From positions 1-64,000 of the forward strand of contig CAXBOO010000005.1 of assembly GCA_963977425.1 (NCBI GenBank): a stretch of DNA of 64,000 nucleotides. Direction: 5' to 3'. The position numbers were made by a program, and so were the translations under genes. Positions 26,403-34,334 of the stretch are shown here, piece by piece (the first letter of the stretch is position 1; the number at the start of each line of letters is the position of its first letter). The notes beneath the pieces are model-generated. The model was not told where the DNA came from and did not search any database. It saw only the letters and a list, made by a program, of their open reading frames with translations. This DNA comes from CAXBOO01 sp963977425 (lineage in GTDB: Bacteria; Bacteroidota; Bacteroidia; Flavobacteriales_D; Luteibaculaceae).

Positions 26403-26690
26403 ATGGCAACATTTACAGATATTATAAGCTCGCACCCAAAAGTATTGGTAGATTTTCACGCAACTTGGTGCGGACCATGCAAAACTTTAGCTCCGATTCT
26501 TTCTCAGGTAAAAACTGAGTTAGGAGACGACTTGAAGCTGATAAAAATTGACATCGATAAAAACCAAGCACTTGCTTCTAAATTGAATGTTCGTAGTGTG
26601 CCTACCATGTTGTTTTTTGAAGATGGCAAACAAAAATGGAGACAATCGGGCGTTATACCAGCACAAGAAATTTTAAATAAAGTTCGCTAA
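26403..26690 (+). CDS. thioredoxin
   Basis: A 95-residue cytoplasmic thioredoxin with the active site TWCGPCKTLAP near 25-30 and the cis-proline loop VRSVPTMLFF near 65-74. It starts 2 nt after the persulfide dioxygenase stop, so it is co-translated with it and probably supplies reducing power or accepts sulfane sulfur from it. It is shorter than the 105-110 aa norm because the N-terminal strand is reduced. Confidence 0.93.
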   Translation: MATFTDIISSHPKVLVDFHATWCGPCKTLAPILSQVKTELGDDLKLIKIDIDKNQALASKLNVRSVPTMLFFEDGKQKWRQSGVIPAQEILNKVR

Positions 26691-26795
26691 CACGCATTTT
26701 GGCAATACAATTTGTTTTGTTGATATGCCTCTATTTATAAACTCCCATTGATAGGCACAATCTAATTATTCAATCCCTTTGAATATCTTAGACCC

Positions 26796-28688
26796 ATGCT
26801 TAAAAATACCCCACCTATTTTTGGTAGACTACTATTCTGTTTAGCAATTATTTGTACCGCTTTCAGTGCCAATGCTCAAGGCTACGAAATTGAGTTTGAT
26901 GCAGTACAAATTCAAGAAACAGAAAAAGAGTTGGTGATAAAGGCTTCGAAATACAGCGAATTGCCGGACACCGTTTACATCAATGGCGAAGCCAAAATGC
27001 TGTTTTGGGATGGCAACAATGCCAGGCTAAACTATACCGTCCAGAAAGGTGTTCAAGAATTAAATATTGCTGGAGAATCTTATCAATCAAAAGGAAAAGG
27101 CATTCCATTAGGATGGTCTGTCATCCCCCCTTTGGTAGCCATAGCGTTAGCGCTTTTATTCAAAGAAGTACTCTCATCCTTATTTGCAGGTATTTTTTCT
27201 GGAGCGGCTATTATTGGTGCTTATTCCGATGGAATCGTTGGTGTTTTTAAAGGCCTCTATCGCGCTTTAGATTCTTACATACTAAAAGCCTTGGCTGACG
27301 AAGGCCACCTTTCAGTCATTATTTTTTCCATGATCATTGGTGGTGTAGTTCATATCATTACTAAAAACGGTGGTATGACGGCTGTTGTTAATCGATTGGC
27401 AAAAAAAGCTACCACGCCTAAGTCAGGGCAAATGGTTAGTTACTTCTTAGGTTTCACCATATTTTTTGATGACTATGCCAACACTCTGGTTGTTGGAAAT
27501 ACCATGCGTCCTATTACCGATAGATTGAAAATATCTAGAGAAAAATTAGCCTACATTGTTGATAGTACTGCAGCCCCAATTGCAGCCATAGCCTTTGTAA
27601 CTACGTGGATTGGAGCCGAGTTAGGATACATTTCTCAAGCCTTAAACATACCCGTGGTAATGGATAATATTGGCGAACTGAGTGCTTATTCTGTATTCTT
27701 CAACAGCATTCCATACAGCTTCTACCCTATACTAACGTTGATTTTTATGTACATGATAATCAAGCGCGGAGTAGATTTTGGCCCCATGCTCAAGTTTGAG
27801 CGAGACGCTAGAAAAAAAGACACCATTTCTGGTACAGAAGAAGGTGAAGACGACCAAACACCAGCAAGCAAAGCTTATTTAGCTTTAGTTCCAATCGCGA
27901 CTATCGTTTTCGGAACTATTATAGGACTATTGATTACCGGCTATAGTACCGAGACATGGAACAGCGAACTATCGTTTTGGTTGAAATTATCAGAAACCAT
28001 GGGCAACGCCGATTCTTACCAAGCTTTACTTTGGTCTTCTGTAACAGCATTGTTTGTAACAGTAATACTCACAGTTGGCACCAAACAAATGTCCTTCACC
28101 AAAACCATGGAAATGGGTGTAGAGGGTTTCAAAACTATGCTTACTGCTGTATTGATTCTTTCTTTGGCATGGGCATTAGCCATTGTTACAGAAGATTTGC
28201 ATACTGCTGATTACTTGACGGCACTTGTAAAAGGTAAATTGAACCCTGCTTTTTTCCCGACCATAACTTTTATTTTGGGCGCATTGGTAGCTTTCTCAAC
28301 TGGTAGCTCTTGGGGGACCATGGCCATATTGTACCCATTAGTACTACCTGCATTAGTAAGTCTAGGCGCTGATGCCTCACTTGACTCTGCATACATATTA
28401 AGTTTATTCTTCAATACAACAGCTGCGGTTTTAGCTGGTTCAGTACTAGGAGATCATTGTTCACCTATTTCTGACACTACCATTTTAAGTTCATTAGCTA
28501 CTAAGTGTAACCATATAAACCACGTAAAATCACAAATGCCATACGCCCTAACTGTTGGTGCTGTTGCATTAGTAACAGGAATAATACCTTCAGGTTTTGG
28601 ATTGAGTCCTTGGTTGTGTTTCCCTATATCCATTCTCTCATTATTCTTAGTAGTTAAGTACCTAGGTAAAAAAGTAGACAATCAATAA
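26796..28688 (+). CDS. NhaC-type Na+/H+ antiporter family protein with N-terminal periplasmic domain
   Basis: A 630-residue membrane protein. A signal peptide (about 1-27) and an 80-residue beta-type domain precede about 11-12 helices. FFDDYANTLVVGNTMRP, STAAPIAAIAFVTTWIG and STGSSWGTMAILYPLVLPAL are family signatures of NhaC/Na+-dependent carriers, and DHCSPISDTTILSS is another. NhaC members exchange Na+ for H+ or carry malate/lactate. The extracytoplasmic N-terminal domain is not part of the classical form. It is followed by a strong terminator shared with the collagen-like gene. Confidence 0.85.
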   Translation: MLKNTPPIFGRLLFCLAIICTAFSANAQGYEIEFDAVQIQETEKELVIKASKYSELPDTVYINGEAKMLFWDGNNARLNYTVQKGVQELNIAGESYQSKGKGIPLGWSVIPPLVAIALALLFKEVLSSLFAGIFSGAAIIGAYSDGIVGVFKGLYRALDSYILKALADEGHLSVIIFSMIIGGVVHIITKNGGMTAVVNRLAKKATTPKSGQMVSYFLGFTIFFDDYANTLVVGNTMRPITDRLKISREKLAYIVDSTAAPIAAIAFVTTWIGAELGYISQALNIPVVMDNIGELSAYSVFFNSIPYSFYPILTLIFMYMIIKRGVDFGPMLKFERDARKKDTISGTEEGEDDQTPASKAYLALVPIATIVFGTIIGLLITGYSTETWNSELSFWLKLSETMGNADSYQALLWSSVTALFVTVILTVGTKQMSFTKTMEMGVEGFKTMLTAVLILSLAWALAIVTEDLHTADYLTALVKGKLNPAFFPTITFILGALVAFSTGSSWGTMAILYPLVLPALVSLGADASLDSAYILSLFFNTTAAVLAGSVLGDHCSPISDTTILSSLATKCNHINHVKSQMPYALTVGAVALVTGIIPSGFGLSPWLCFPISILSLFLVVKYLGKKVDNQ

Positions 28689-28720
28689 ACAGATTCAATT
28701 ACCACAAAAATTTCATCAAA

Positions 28721-28748
28721 AAAAAAGCCCTCAGTTGAGGGCTTTTTT
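28721..28748. terminator. bidirectional intrinsic terminator
   Basis: A-tract, GCCCTC, AGTT loop, GAGGGC, T-tract. It separates the convergent NhaC-type and collagen-like genes. Confidence 0.92.
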
Positions 28749-28766
28749 AATATATGCAGTATTAAT

Positions 28767-30275
28767 TTACTTGATTTCTTTGACAACAATTTTACCAATT
28801 AAATTCACATCAGTACCTTGAGTTTTTTCTAGTTCCAATTGCACATCTGTAGTTGGTTTAAATAAGAAGTTAGTTGTAGACATGTTATAAGAAACATCTG
28901 AACCACCTTGTCCGAAGTAAATTTCAGTTCCTAAGTATTGGCTATTTGTAGCATCCTTCATTTTATAAGTATGACCACCTGTTGCATTGTAGATATAGAA
29001 AGCAACCGTTACTTCATACATTTTACCTGCATGTAAAGTAATTGAAGAACCGTTCATTACCACTCCGTTAACATACGTGGCTGCAGGAAACATAGACGTC
29101 AAAGTTTGAGGCCCTAATGTACTAGAGTTTGAAATGTAAGCATACGCATATTCTGGCGCTGTAGAAGAACCACCTGTAGCACTTATTACACCACTCGTTA
29201 TGTCTATACCAGTACCTGCAGTGTAAGATCCTGCAGGGCCAGTAGCACCCGTCGGACCTTGAGGACCCTGAGGACCTGTTGCTCCATCTAAACCATCAGC
29301 ACCATCTAAACCTGCTGGTCCTTGAGGACCCTGAGGACCTGTTGCTCCATCTAAACCGTCAACTCCATCTATTCCATCTGCTCCATTCAACCCTGGTAAA
29401 CCTTGAGGACCCATTGGACCTGAAACACCTTGAGGGCCCGTAGCTCCGTCTAATCCATCAACTCCATCCAAACCTGCTGGACCTTGTAGACCCATTGGAC
29501 CTGTTGCACCGTCTAAACCATCAGCTCCGACTGGACCTTGAGGACCCATTGGACCTACTGCTCCTAAAATACCGTTTATTCCTGCTGGACCTTGAGGGCC
29601 CATTGGACCTACTGCTCCATCAACACCATCAGCTCCATCTGCTCCATCATTTCCGGCTGGACCTTGAGGACCCATTGGACCTGCAGCTCCATCTAAACCA
29701 TCTACACCGTCAGCTCCATCAGCTCCATCATTTCCTGGTAAACCCTGTGGCCCAATAGCTCCATCTTGCCCATCTGCTCCGTCGTTTCCAGCTGGCCCTT
29801 GAGCACCATCAGCTCCATCGTTTCCAGGTAATCCTTGAGGTCCTTGAATACCCTGTGGTCCTGGCAACGAACTTCCTGATGACTTGGCATACAATGCATA
29901 AGGAACACTCATCATTTGACTCGTTCCCATTACATCATAGGTTGTACCACCAGAAACATCCACTGCTGTCTCAATAAAATAAGGCCCATTAGCCCAATCA
30001 ATAGATGCAAAATCATCGTTAGAAGTACCCGAACCAATTTGTAGACTTACCAAACCAAATACGTTCGTTGTTGGTGCAAATGTTTCGGTATAAACAGCAG
30101 TTCCACCTATTGATCCTTGCTGTATGGTTAATTGAATACCTACCGGCTGATTGTTTAAAATTGTGTTTCCCGCATCTCTTACTACGGCTTGATATGCAAA
30201 TCCTTCTGGAGATTGTCCGAAAGCGCTAATGGTTAATGCTGCGGCTGCAACAATTGTAAGTAAAATTCTTTTCAT
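28767..30275 (-). CDS. collagen-like surface protein with BclA/C1q-like C-terminus
   Basis: A 502-residue exported protein. Signal peptide about 1-20. Residues 21-135 form a beta domain seen before many Bacteroidota repeat proteins (GFAYQAVVRD start, SVPYALYAK end). Residues 139-348 are 70 uninterrupted Gly-X-Y triplets, rich in GPQ, GPM, GAD and GLD, which should form a triple helix. Residues about 370-502 are beta-rich, with HAGKMYEVTVAFYIY resembling trimerising C1q/TNF-like heads. No T9SS tail is visible. Ten bases separate it from the T9SS-sorted gene upstream. Confidence 0.85.
   Translation of the reverse strand: MKRILLTIVAAAALTISAFGQSPEGFAYQAVVRDAGNTILNNQPVGIQLTIQQGSIGGTAVYTETFAPTTNVFGLVSLQIGSGTSNDDFASIDWANGPYFIETAVDVSGGTTYDVMGTSQMMSVPYALYAKSSGSSLPGPQGIQGPQGLPGNDGADGAQGPAGNDGADGQDGAIGPQGLPGNDGADGADGVDGLDGAAGPMGPQGPAGNDGADGADGVDGAVGPMGPQGPAGINGILGAVGPMGPQGPVGADGLDGATGPMGLQGPAGLDGVDGLDGATGPQGVSGPMGPQGLPGLNGADGIDGVDGLDGATGPQGPQGPAGLDGADGLDGATGPQGPQGPTGATGPAGSYTAGTGIDITSGVISATGGSSTAPEYAYAYISNSSTLGPQTLTSMFPAATYVNGVVMNGSSITLHAGKMYEVTVAFYIYNATGGHTYKMKDATNSQYLGTEIYFGQGGSDVSYNMSTTNFLFKPTTDVQLELEKTQGTDVNLIGKIVVKEIK
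29232..29861 (-). repeat. in-gene collagen triplet repeat, 70 Gly-X-Y units
   Basis: Each nine-base unit begins with a Gly codon. The larger period is imperfect: GPMGPQGPAG blocks alternate with acidic blocks such as GADGVDGLDGAT. No interruption of the triplet phase occurs in 630 bp. Direct repeats of this type are prone to length change and to assembly collapse. Confidence 0.95.
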
Positions 30276-30285
30276 CTTTTTGAGT

Positions 30286-30750
30286 TTATTGGGTTTTAAT
30301 TAGTTTGAATGTTTTTAGGTTTTTGCCTTCATTGTTTAGATTCAATGAATAATTACCTGGCTTAAGTTGAGCTACTTCAATTGAAGTTTTTTCACCCCGT
30401 AATTTGTCTTGAAGGACTATTTTTCCTTGCCCATCATACAGCGTATACGTAACATCAACAAATGCATTTGTTTGAATGTTCAATTGCTTTGCTGTTGGGT
30501 TTGGATAAATATTGGCTTCGTAGCTTGGAGAATGATCTTCTACGCCTAAGAAATTCCAATTTGTTTGCTGAAAGCCCTGAGTAATAATTGTGCTTCCATC
30601 GTTTTCGGTGTTCACCACCACTTCTCCTACAGTAAAGTCAATCATTCCATTAGAATTGGAATATGTGCCACCTTGAGTAGCTATAACTTCTTGAGCTCCA
30701 AGAGCTAGCGCAGAAAAAAAGGAGATAACCAATAGTGCTTGTTTCTTCAT
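30286..30750 (-). CDS. T9SS type A sorting-domain protein
   Basis: A 154-residue secreted protein with a signal peptide (about 1-18), a short central region with a TQGGTYSNSNGMIDFTVGEVV motif common in small Bacteroidota surface proteins, and a C-terminal sorting domain (about 75-154). The latter has IYPNPTAKQLNI and ends with TFKLIKTQ, which directs export by the type IX system. There is no catalytic domain. It precedes the collagen-like gene by 10 nt and they probably form one operon; a secreted pair is likely. Confidence 0.82.
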   Translation of the reverse strand: MKKQALLVISFFSALALGAQEVIATQGGTYSNSNGMIDFTVGEVVVNTENDGSTIITQGFQQTNWNFLGVEDHSPSYEANIYPNPTAKQLNIQTNAFVDVTYTLYDGQGKIVLQDKLRGEKTSIEVAQLKPGNYSLNLNNEGKNLKTFKLIKTQ

Positions 30751-31082
30751 AATTTGGTCATGTTTAGGTTGATAAACTTCCCAATTATAAAATCAAGCCG
30801 CTGAAAAAATCGTTTGCAGAACTCTTTTCAAGGATGATGTGTTGTTGATATTTGTTAAATCGACAATTGATCGTTTTCAGTCGTTATATATCGAAAATCA
30901 TTAACTTTTATTTATACTAAAAAATTAACTAATATGTTTATCCACAAGCATTTAACCTGACAAAACCTAATAAAATTTAGATAAAACAGAAGGTTCATAA
31001 GCAAGAATTACATCGCAATTCTGATCAAAGTGCACCTTTTTAAAATTCAATTTGATGATAGATAATTGAATCTTATTGACGA
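30751..31082. other. 332-bp intergenic stretch
   Basis: AT-rich and without a convincing gene on either strand. On the minus strand a TATAATTG near 30794-30801 is a one-mismatch -7 box for the T9SS/collagen operon. The rest contains the 3' end of the lipoprotein transcript; no clear hairpin terminator is visible for it. Confidence 0.5.
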
Positions 31083-31784
31083 CTACTTAGAACTTTTTCT
31101 TCCAAAAATAAAATGCATTCCAAAGCCTATGGTTGCTGGATAAGTTCTTGCTTCGGTATTTTCATTCAATCGTTTAAACGTTGGCCGTGTAGGAAAACCA
31201 AAAGTAAAATCGAATTTCAGCTTTGGTGACCCAATGGCAAAAACAAAGGTTGGCTCTATGGTTACATAACCTGACTTGATAACATCTTGAGGGTTTTCAT
31301 TTCTAAATCCATCGTATTTTAAATAACTTACTTTCATTACCCCTATAAGATCGCCCTGCAGCTTACCAAAGATTGTTCCTCCTGTTATACCTCCATTGAG
31401 TTGAACAAATGGACGTATAAAATCACCTTCATAACTTTTCTTCGTTTCTGAAACATCTGTGTATTCGAAATTTTTTCCGAATCCTAAACCACCACTAACA
31501 AATAAAGCCGTACTAGCATCGCCATCATAATATCCTAGAGCAACTTCTCCTTCATTGACATTATGATTTGACAATGTACCATTGTAGTTAGCCAATATCG
31601 CCACATGGTTACTGACAGAAACAGCACCTTGCAAACTAGCACCAGAGCTATTCAAACCTCCACTGACATGAACTTCACCAGTATTTTTGAATAAAGCAGG
31701 ATTGGCACTTGGCTGATAGTATTTAAACGAACTGCATGAGCCAAATAACAATAAACAGATTATTGATGATAATAAATAATTCAT
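31083..31784 (-). CDS. hypothetical outer-membrane-associated lipoprotein
   Basis: Not recognised. A 233-residue protein with signal peptide and lipobox FGSC (Cys near 17). Its strand pattern (LGYYDGDASTALFVSGGLGFG and later GFGMHFIFGRK) resembles small outer-membrane barrels of Bacteroidota. The start is the ATG at 31784; an in-frame TTG at 31793 is less likely. It is divergent from the TetR operon, with 146 bp between. Confidence 0.7.
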   Translation of the reverse strand: MNYLLSSIICLLLFGSCSSFKYYQPSANPALFKNTGEVHVSGGLNSSGASLQGAVSVSNHVAILANYNGTLSNHNVNEGEVALGYYDGDASTALFVSGGLGFGKNFEYTDVSETKKSYEGDFIRPFVQLNGGITGGTIFGKLQGDLIGVMKVSYLKYDGFRNENPQDVIKSGYVTIEPTFVFAIGSPKLKFDFTFGFPTRPTFKRLNENTEARTYPATIGFGMHFIFGRKSSK

Positions 31785-31930
31785 AGTAAACAACTAACAA
31801 TCAACAAATTAACAAAAAGGCTCAACAGAATTTTCATTGAATTAAAAAAGTCTATTAAATGTTAAAATCAATATACACATTATTGAAAGTATTACTTTTA
31901 CAATAGGAAGTATCAATACTCAAATGTTAT

Positions 31931-32614
31931 ATGAATTCACTATTGAATCAAATTCAGATACAAGTAAATAGTAACATCTATTTAAAAGACCCAACCAGTT
32001 CAGAATTGGGAAAAAGCATCATAAGCAATAGCATTGATATGATTGGAGAACTAGGATTAGAACATTTTACTTTTAGAAAGCTCGCTCAAAAATTAACGAC
32101 AACAGAAAGTTCTATTTACAGATATTTCGAAAACAAAAACAAACTTCTTGTTTACCTCACATCTTGGTATTGGTCGTGGTTAGAATACCAAATTGCTTTC
32201 ATTACCAGTAACATAAGCGACCCGTCTGAAAAGCTTCAATTAGCCATCATTCATATCTGTTCCGTCCCAAATAGCACGGATAAACATGGCGACATTAATA
32301 TGCTTCAATTGCACAATATTGTGGTTTCAGAATCTTCTAAAGCCTATTTATTAAAAGAAGTGGATGACTGCAATAAAGAAGGTTTTTATGTTGCCTACAA
32401 AAGATTAACGGCACGCTTGAGCAATATAGTTTTAGAAATAAACCCTGACTTTAAATTTTCAAAAACTTTAATCTCAACCATCATAGAAGGTATTCAACAT
32501 CAAAAATATTTTTCATCGCACTTACCTTCACTTACTGACATATCAGAATCTACAACACCATTAGGTATATTTTACAGTACCATGGCTCTTTCCACGATAA
32601 AAAAATCAGCCTAA
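31931..32614 (+). CDS. TetR family transcriptional regulator
   Basis: A 227-residue repressor. The N-terminal helix-turn-helix is at about 25-65 (GLEHFTFRKLAQKLTTTESSIYRYFENKNKLLVYL), typical of TetR. The C-terminal ligand domain is not assignable. Its last base pairs overlap the ABC gene start (TAATGA), so it is co-transcribed with the export operon it presumably controls. Inverted TATTGA/TCAATA segments at 31881-31918 might be its site; this is weak. Confidence 0.88.
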   Translation: MNSLLNQIQIQVNSNIYLKDPTSSELGKSIISNSIDMIGELGLEHFTFRKLAQKLTTTESSIYRYFENKNKLLVYLTSWYWSWLEYQIAFITSNISDPSEKLQLAIIHICSVPNSTDKHGDINMLQLHNIVVSESSKAYLLKEVDDCNKEGFYVAYKRLTARLSNIVLEINPDFKFSKTLISTIIEGIQHQKYFSSHLPSLTDISESTTPLGIFYSTMALSTIKKSA

Positions 32615-34332
32615 TGATTGAGAAAAAGCTTAAGCCTTTACAGCGTTTTTTCAATATGCTTAAAATTGAAAAGCAAGAAATATTTAGCATTTATATCTAC
32701 GCTATTTTCAATGGAATTATCTCATTGTCACTTCCTTTAGGAATTCAGGCAATTATCAACTTAATAACAGGTGGTCAAGTATCTACTTCCTGGATACTAC
32801 TTACATGTTTAGTTATTATAGGCATTGCTCTATCTGGAACTTTGCAAATCATGCAATTGATAATAACAGAAAATTTACAGCAAAAAATATTTACTCGGTC
32901 GGCTTTCGAATTTGCATTTCGTATACCTAAAATAAAAATTGAAGCTATTGGGAAATATCACTTACCCGAATTGGTTAACCGCTTTTTTGATACACTTTCA
33001 GTACAAAAAGGATTGTCTAAAATATTAATGGATTTTTCTACGGCTTCGCTTCAAGTAATATTTGGTCTGGCATTGCTTTCCTTGTACCATCCATTCTTTA
33101 TATTATTTAGTGTTTTACTTATTGGATCAGTTTATCTTATTTTCAAATTTACTTGGTCTAAAGGATTAAGTACCAGCATAAAAGAATCGAAACACAAATA
33201 CGAAGTTGCCCACTGGCTGGAGGAAATGGCTCGAACAATGGAAACATTTAAGATGGCTGGCAACACACCATTACCCCTAAATAAAACAGACCAATTGGTC
33301 AGCAATTATTTAATCGCTAGAAAAAAACACTTTAGAACACTCGTAATACAGTACATCAATTTAATCGGTTTTAAAGTTATTGTAGCGGCCGGTTTACTTA
33401 TTATAGGAGGGCTTTTGGTCCTTAACCAACAAATGAACATTGGTCAATTTGTTGCTTCCGAAATCATCATTATTCTCATACTTGCCTCAGTTGAAAAACT
33501 AATTGTAAGCATGGAAACCATTTATGATGTATTGACTGCTATTGATAAAATAGGAGACTTTACCGACATTCCACTACAACGAAATTCTGGCCGCGAGCTA
33601 GCTAATACCGATAAAAATGCAATCGATATTCGAATAATCGACCTTTCTTATAAATATTCAAATGTTGAGCTACCCGCAATTCAAAACATCAATCTATCGA
33701 TAACAGCAGGAAGTAAAATTGCTATTTCGGGCAGCAATGCATCAGGTAAATCGACACTCTTACATTTGATATCAGGGTTCTATGAAAAATACGATGGCGC
33801 GATTACGTACAACAACATACCACTAACGAACATCAATATAGCCGCATTGCACACTGTAATTGGAGACAACTTATCGAAAGATGAAATTTTCCAAGGCACA
33901 TTTGCTGAAAACATCTCATTAGGTAGAAAAAACGTCGAATTTGAAGAAATAAATGAGATCATTAAAATACTTGATCTAACACCGTTTGTAAATAAATTAC
34001 CCTTTGGCATTGATACTTTACTCATTCCTGAAGGTAAGGATATTTCAAAAAGCGTTCGTTTAAAAATTATGCTTGCCAGAGCAGTTGTAGGGAAACCAAA
34101 ATTGATTGTACTGGACGATAATTTCAACCAATTACTACCAAAAGATAGGCAGCTTTTTATTGAGCATGTTTTAAAAATGCCATGCACAGTATTAGCCATT
34201 TCTAACAGCCTAGAAATTGCGCAACAATTCGACTCTGTTTTGGTACTCAAAAATGGCGAAGTAATAGCTAAAGGAAAGGCCAAAGATTTAGAACAAAACG
34301 ATTGGTTTAAAACTACTTTTTACAAATCTTAA
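32614..34332 (+). CDS. ABC exporter of type I secretion class with degenerate ATPase domain
   Basis: A 572-residue HlyB-like protein without peptidase domain. Transmembrane helices occupy about 20-295; the ATPase domain about 340-572. Walker A is intact (G373 to T381, GSNASGKST). The signature LSGGQ is replaced by DISKS (476-480). The Walker B catalytic Glu is Asp502 (LDDNFN). The switch His is replaced (SNS around 530-532), and the Q-loop Gln is not visible. Such a domain should hydrolyse ATP poorly or need another partner. It is followed by HlyD and TolC genes. Confidence 0.85.
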   Translation: MIEKKLKPLQRFFNMLKIEKQEIFSIYIYAIFNGIISLSLPLGIQAIINLITGGQVSTSWILLTCLVIIGIALSGTLQIMQLIITENLQQKIFTRSAFEFAFRIPKIKIEAIGKYHLPELVNRFFDTLSVQKGLSKILMDFSTASLQVIFGLALLSLYHPFFILFSVLLIGSVYLIFKFTWSKGLSTSIKESKHKYEVAHWLEEMARTMETFKMAGNTPLPLNKTDQLVSNYLIARKKHFRTLVIQYINLIGFKVIVAAGLLIIGGLLVLNQQMNIGQFVASEIIIILILASVEKLIVSMETIYDVLTAIDKIGDFTDIPLQRNSGRELANTDKNAIDIRIIDLSYKYSNVELPAIQNINLSITAGSKIAISGSNASGKSTLLHLISGFYEKYDGAITYNNIPLTNINIAALHTVIGDNLSKDEIFQGTFAENISLGRKNVEFEEINEIIKILDLTPFVNKLPFGIDTLLIPEGKDISKSVRLKIMLARAVVGKPKLIVLDDNFNQLLPKDRQLFIEHVLKMPCTVLAISNSLEIAQQFDSVLVLKNGEVIAKGKAKDLEQNDWFKTTFYKS

Positions 34333-34334
34333 TT

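Noticed and set aside
29232..29861. Regular repeats that might be taken for a CRISPR array
   Set aside because: They are nine-base Gly-X-Y codon repeats in an open frame without spacers; no cas genes nearby.
31881..31918. TATTGA/TCAATA inverted repeat as TetR operator
   Set aside because: Arms are short, far apart and AT-rich, so chance is likely; mentioned only as a weak hint.
33780..34283. 167-codon open frame on the minus strand within the ABC gene
   Set aside because: Antisense shadow of the ATPase domain, which is clearly coding on the plus strand; no start context or homology-like motif.
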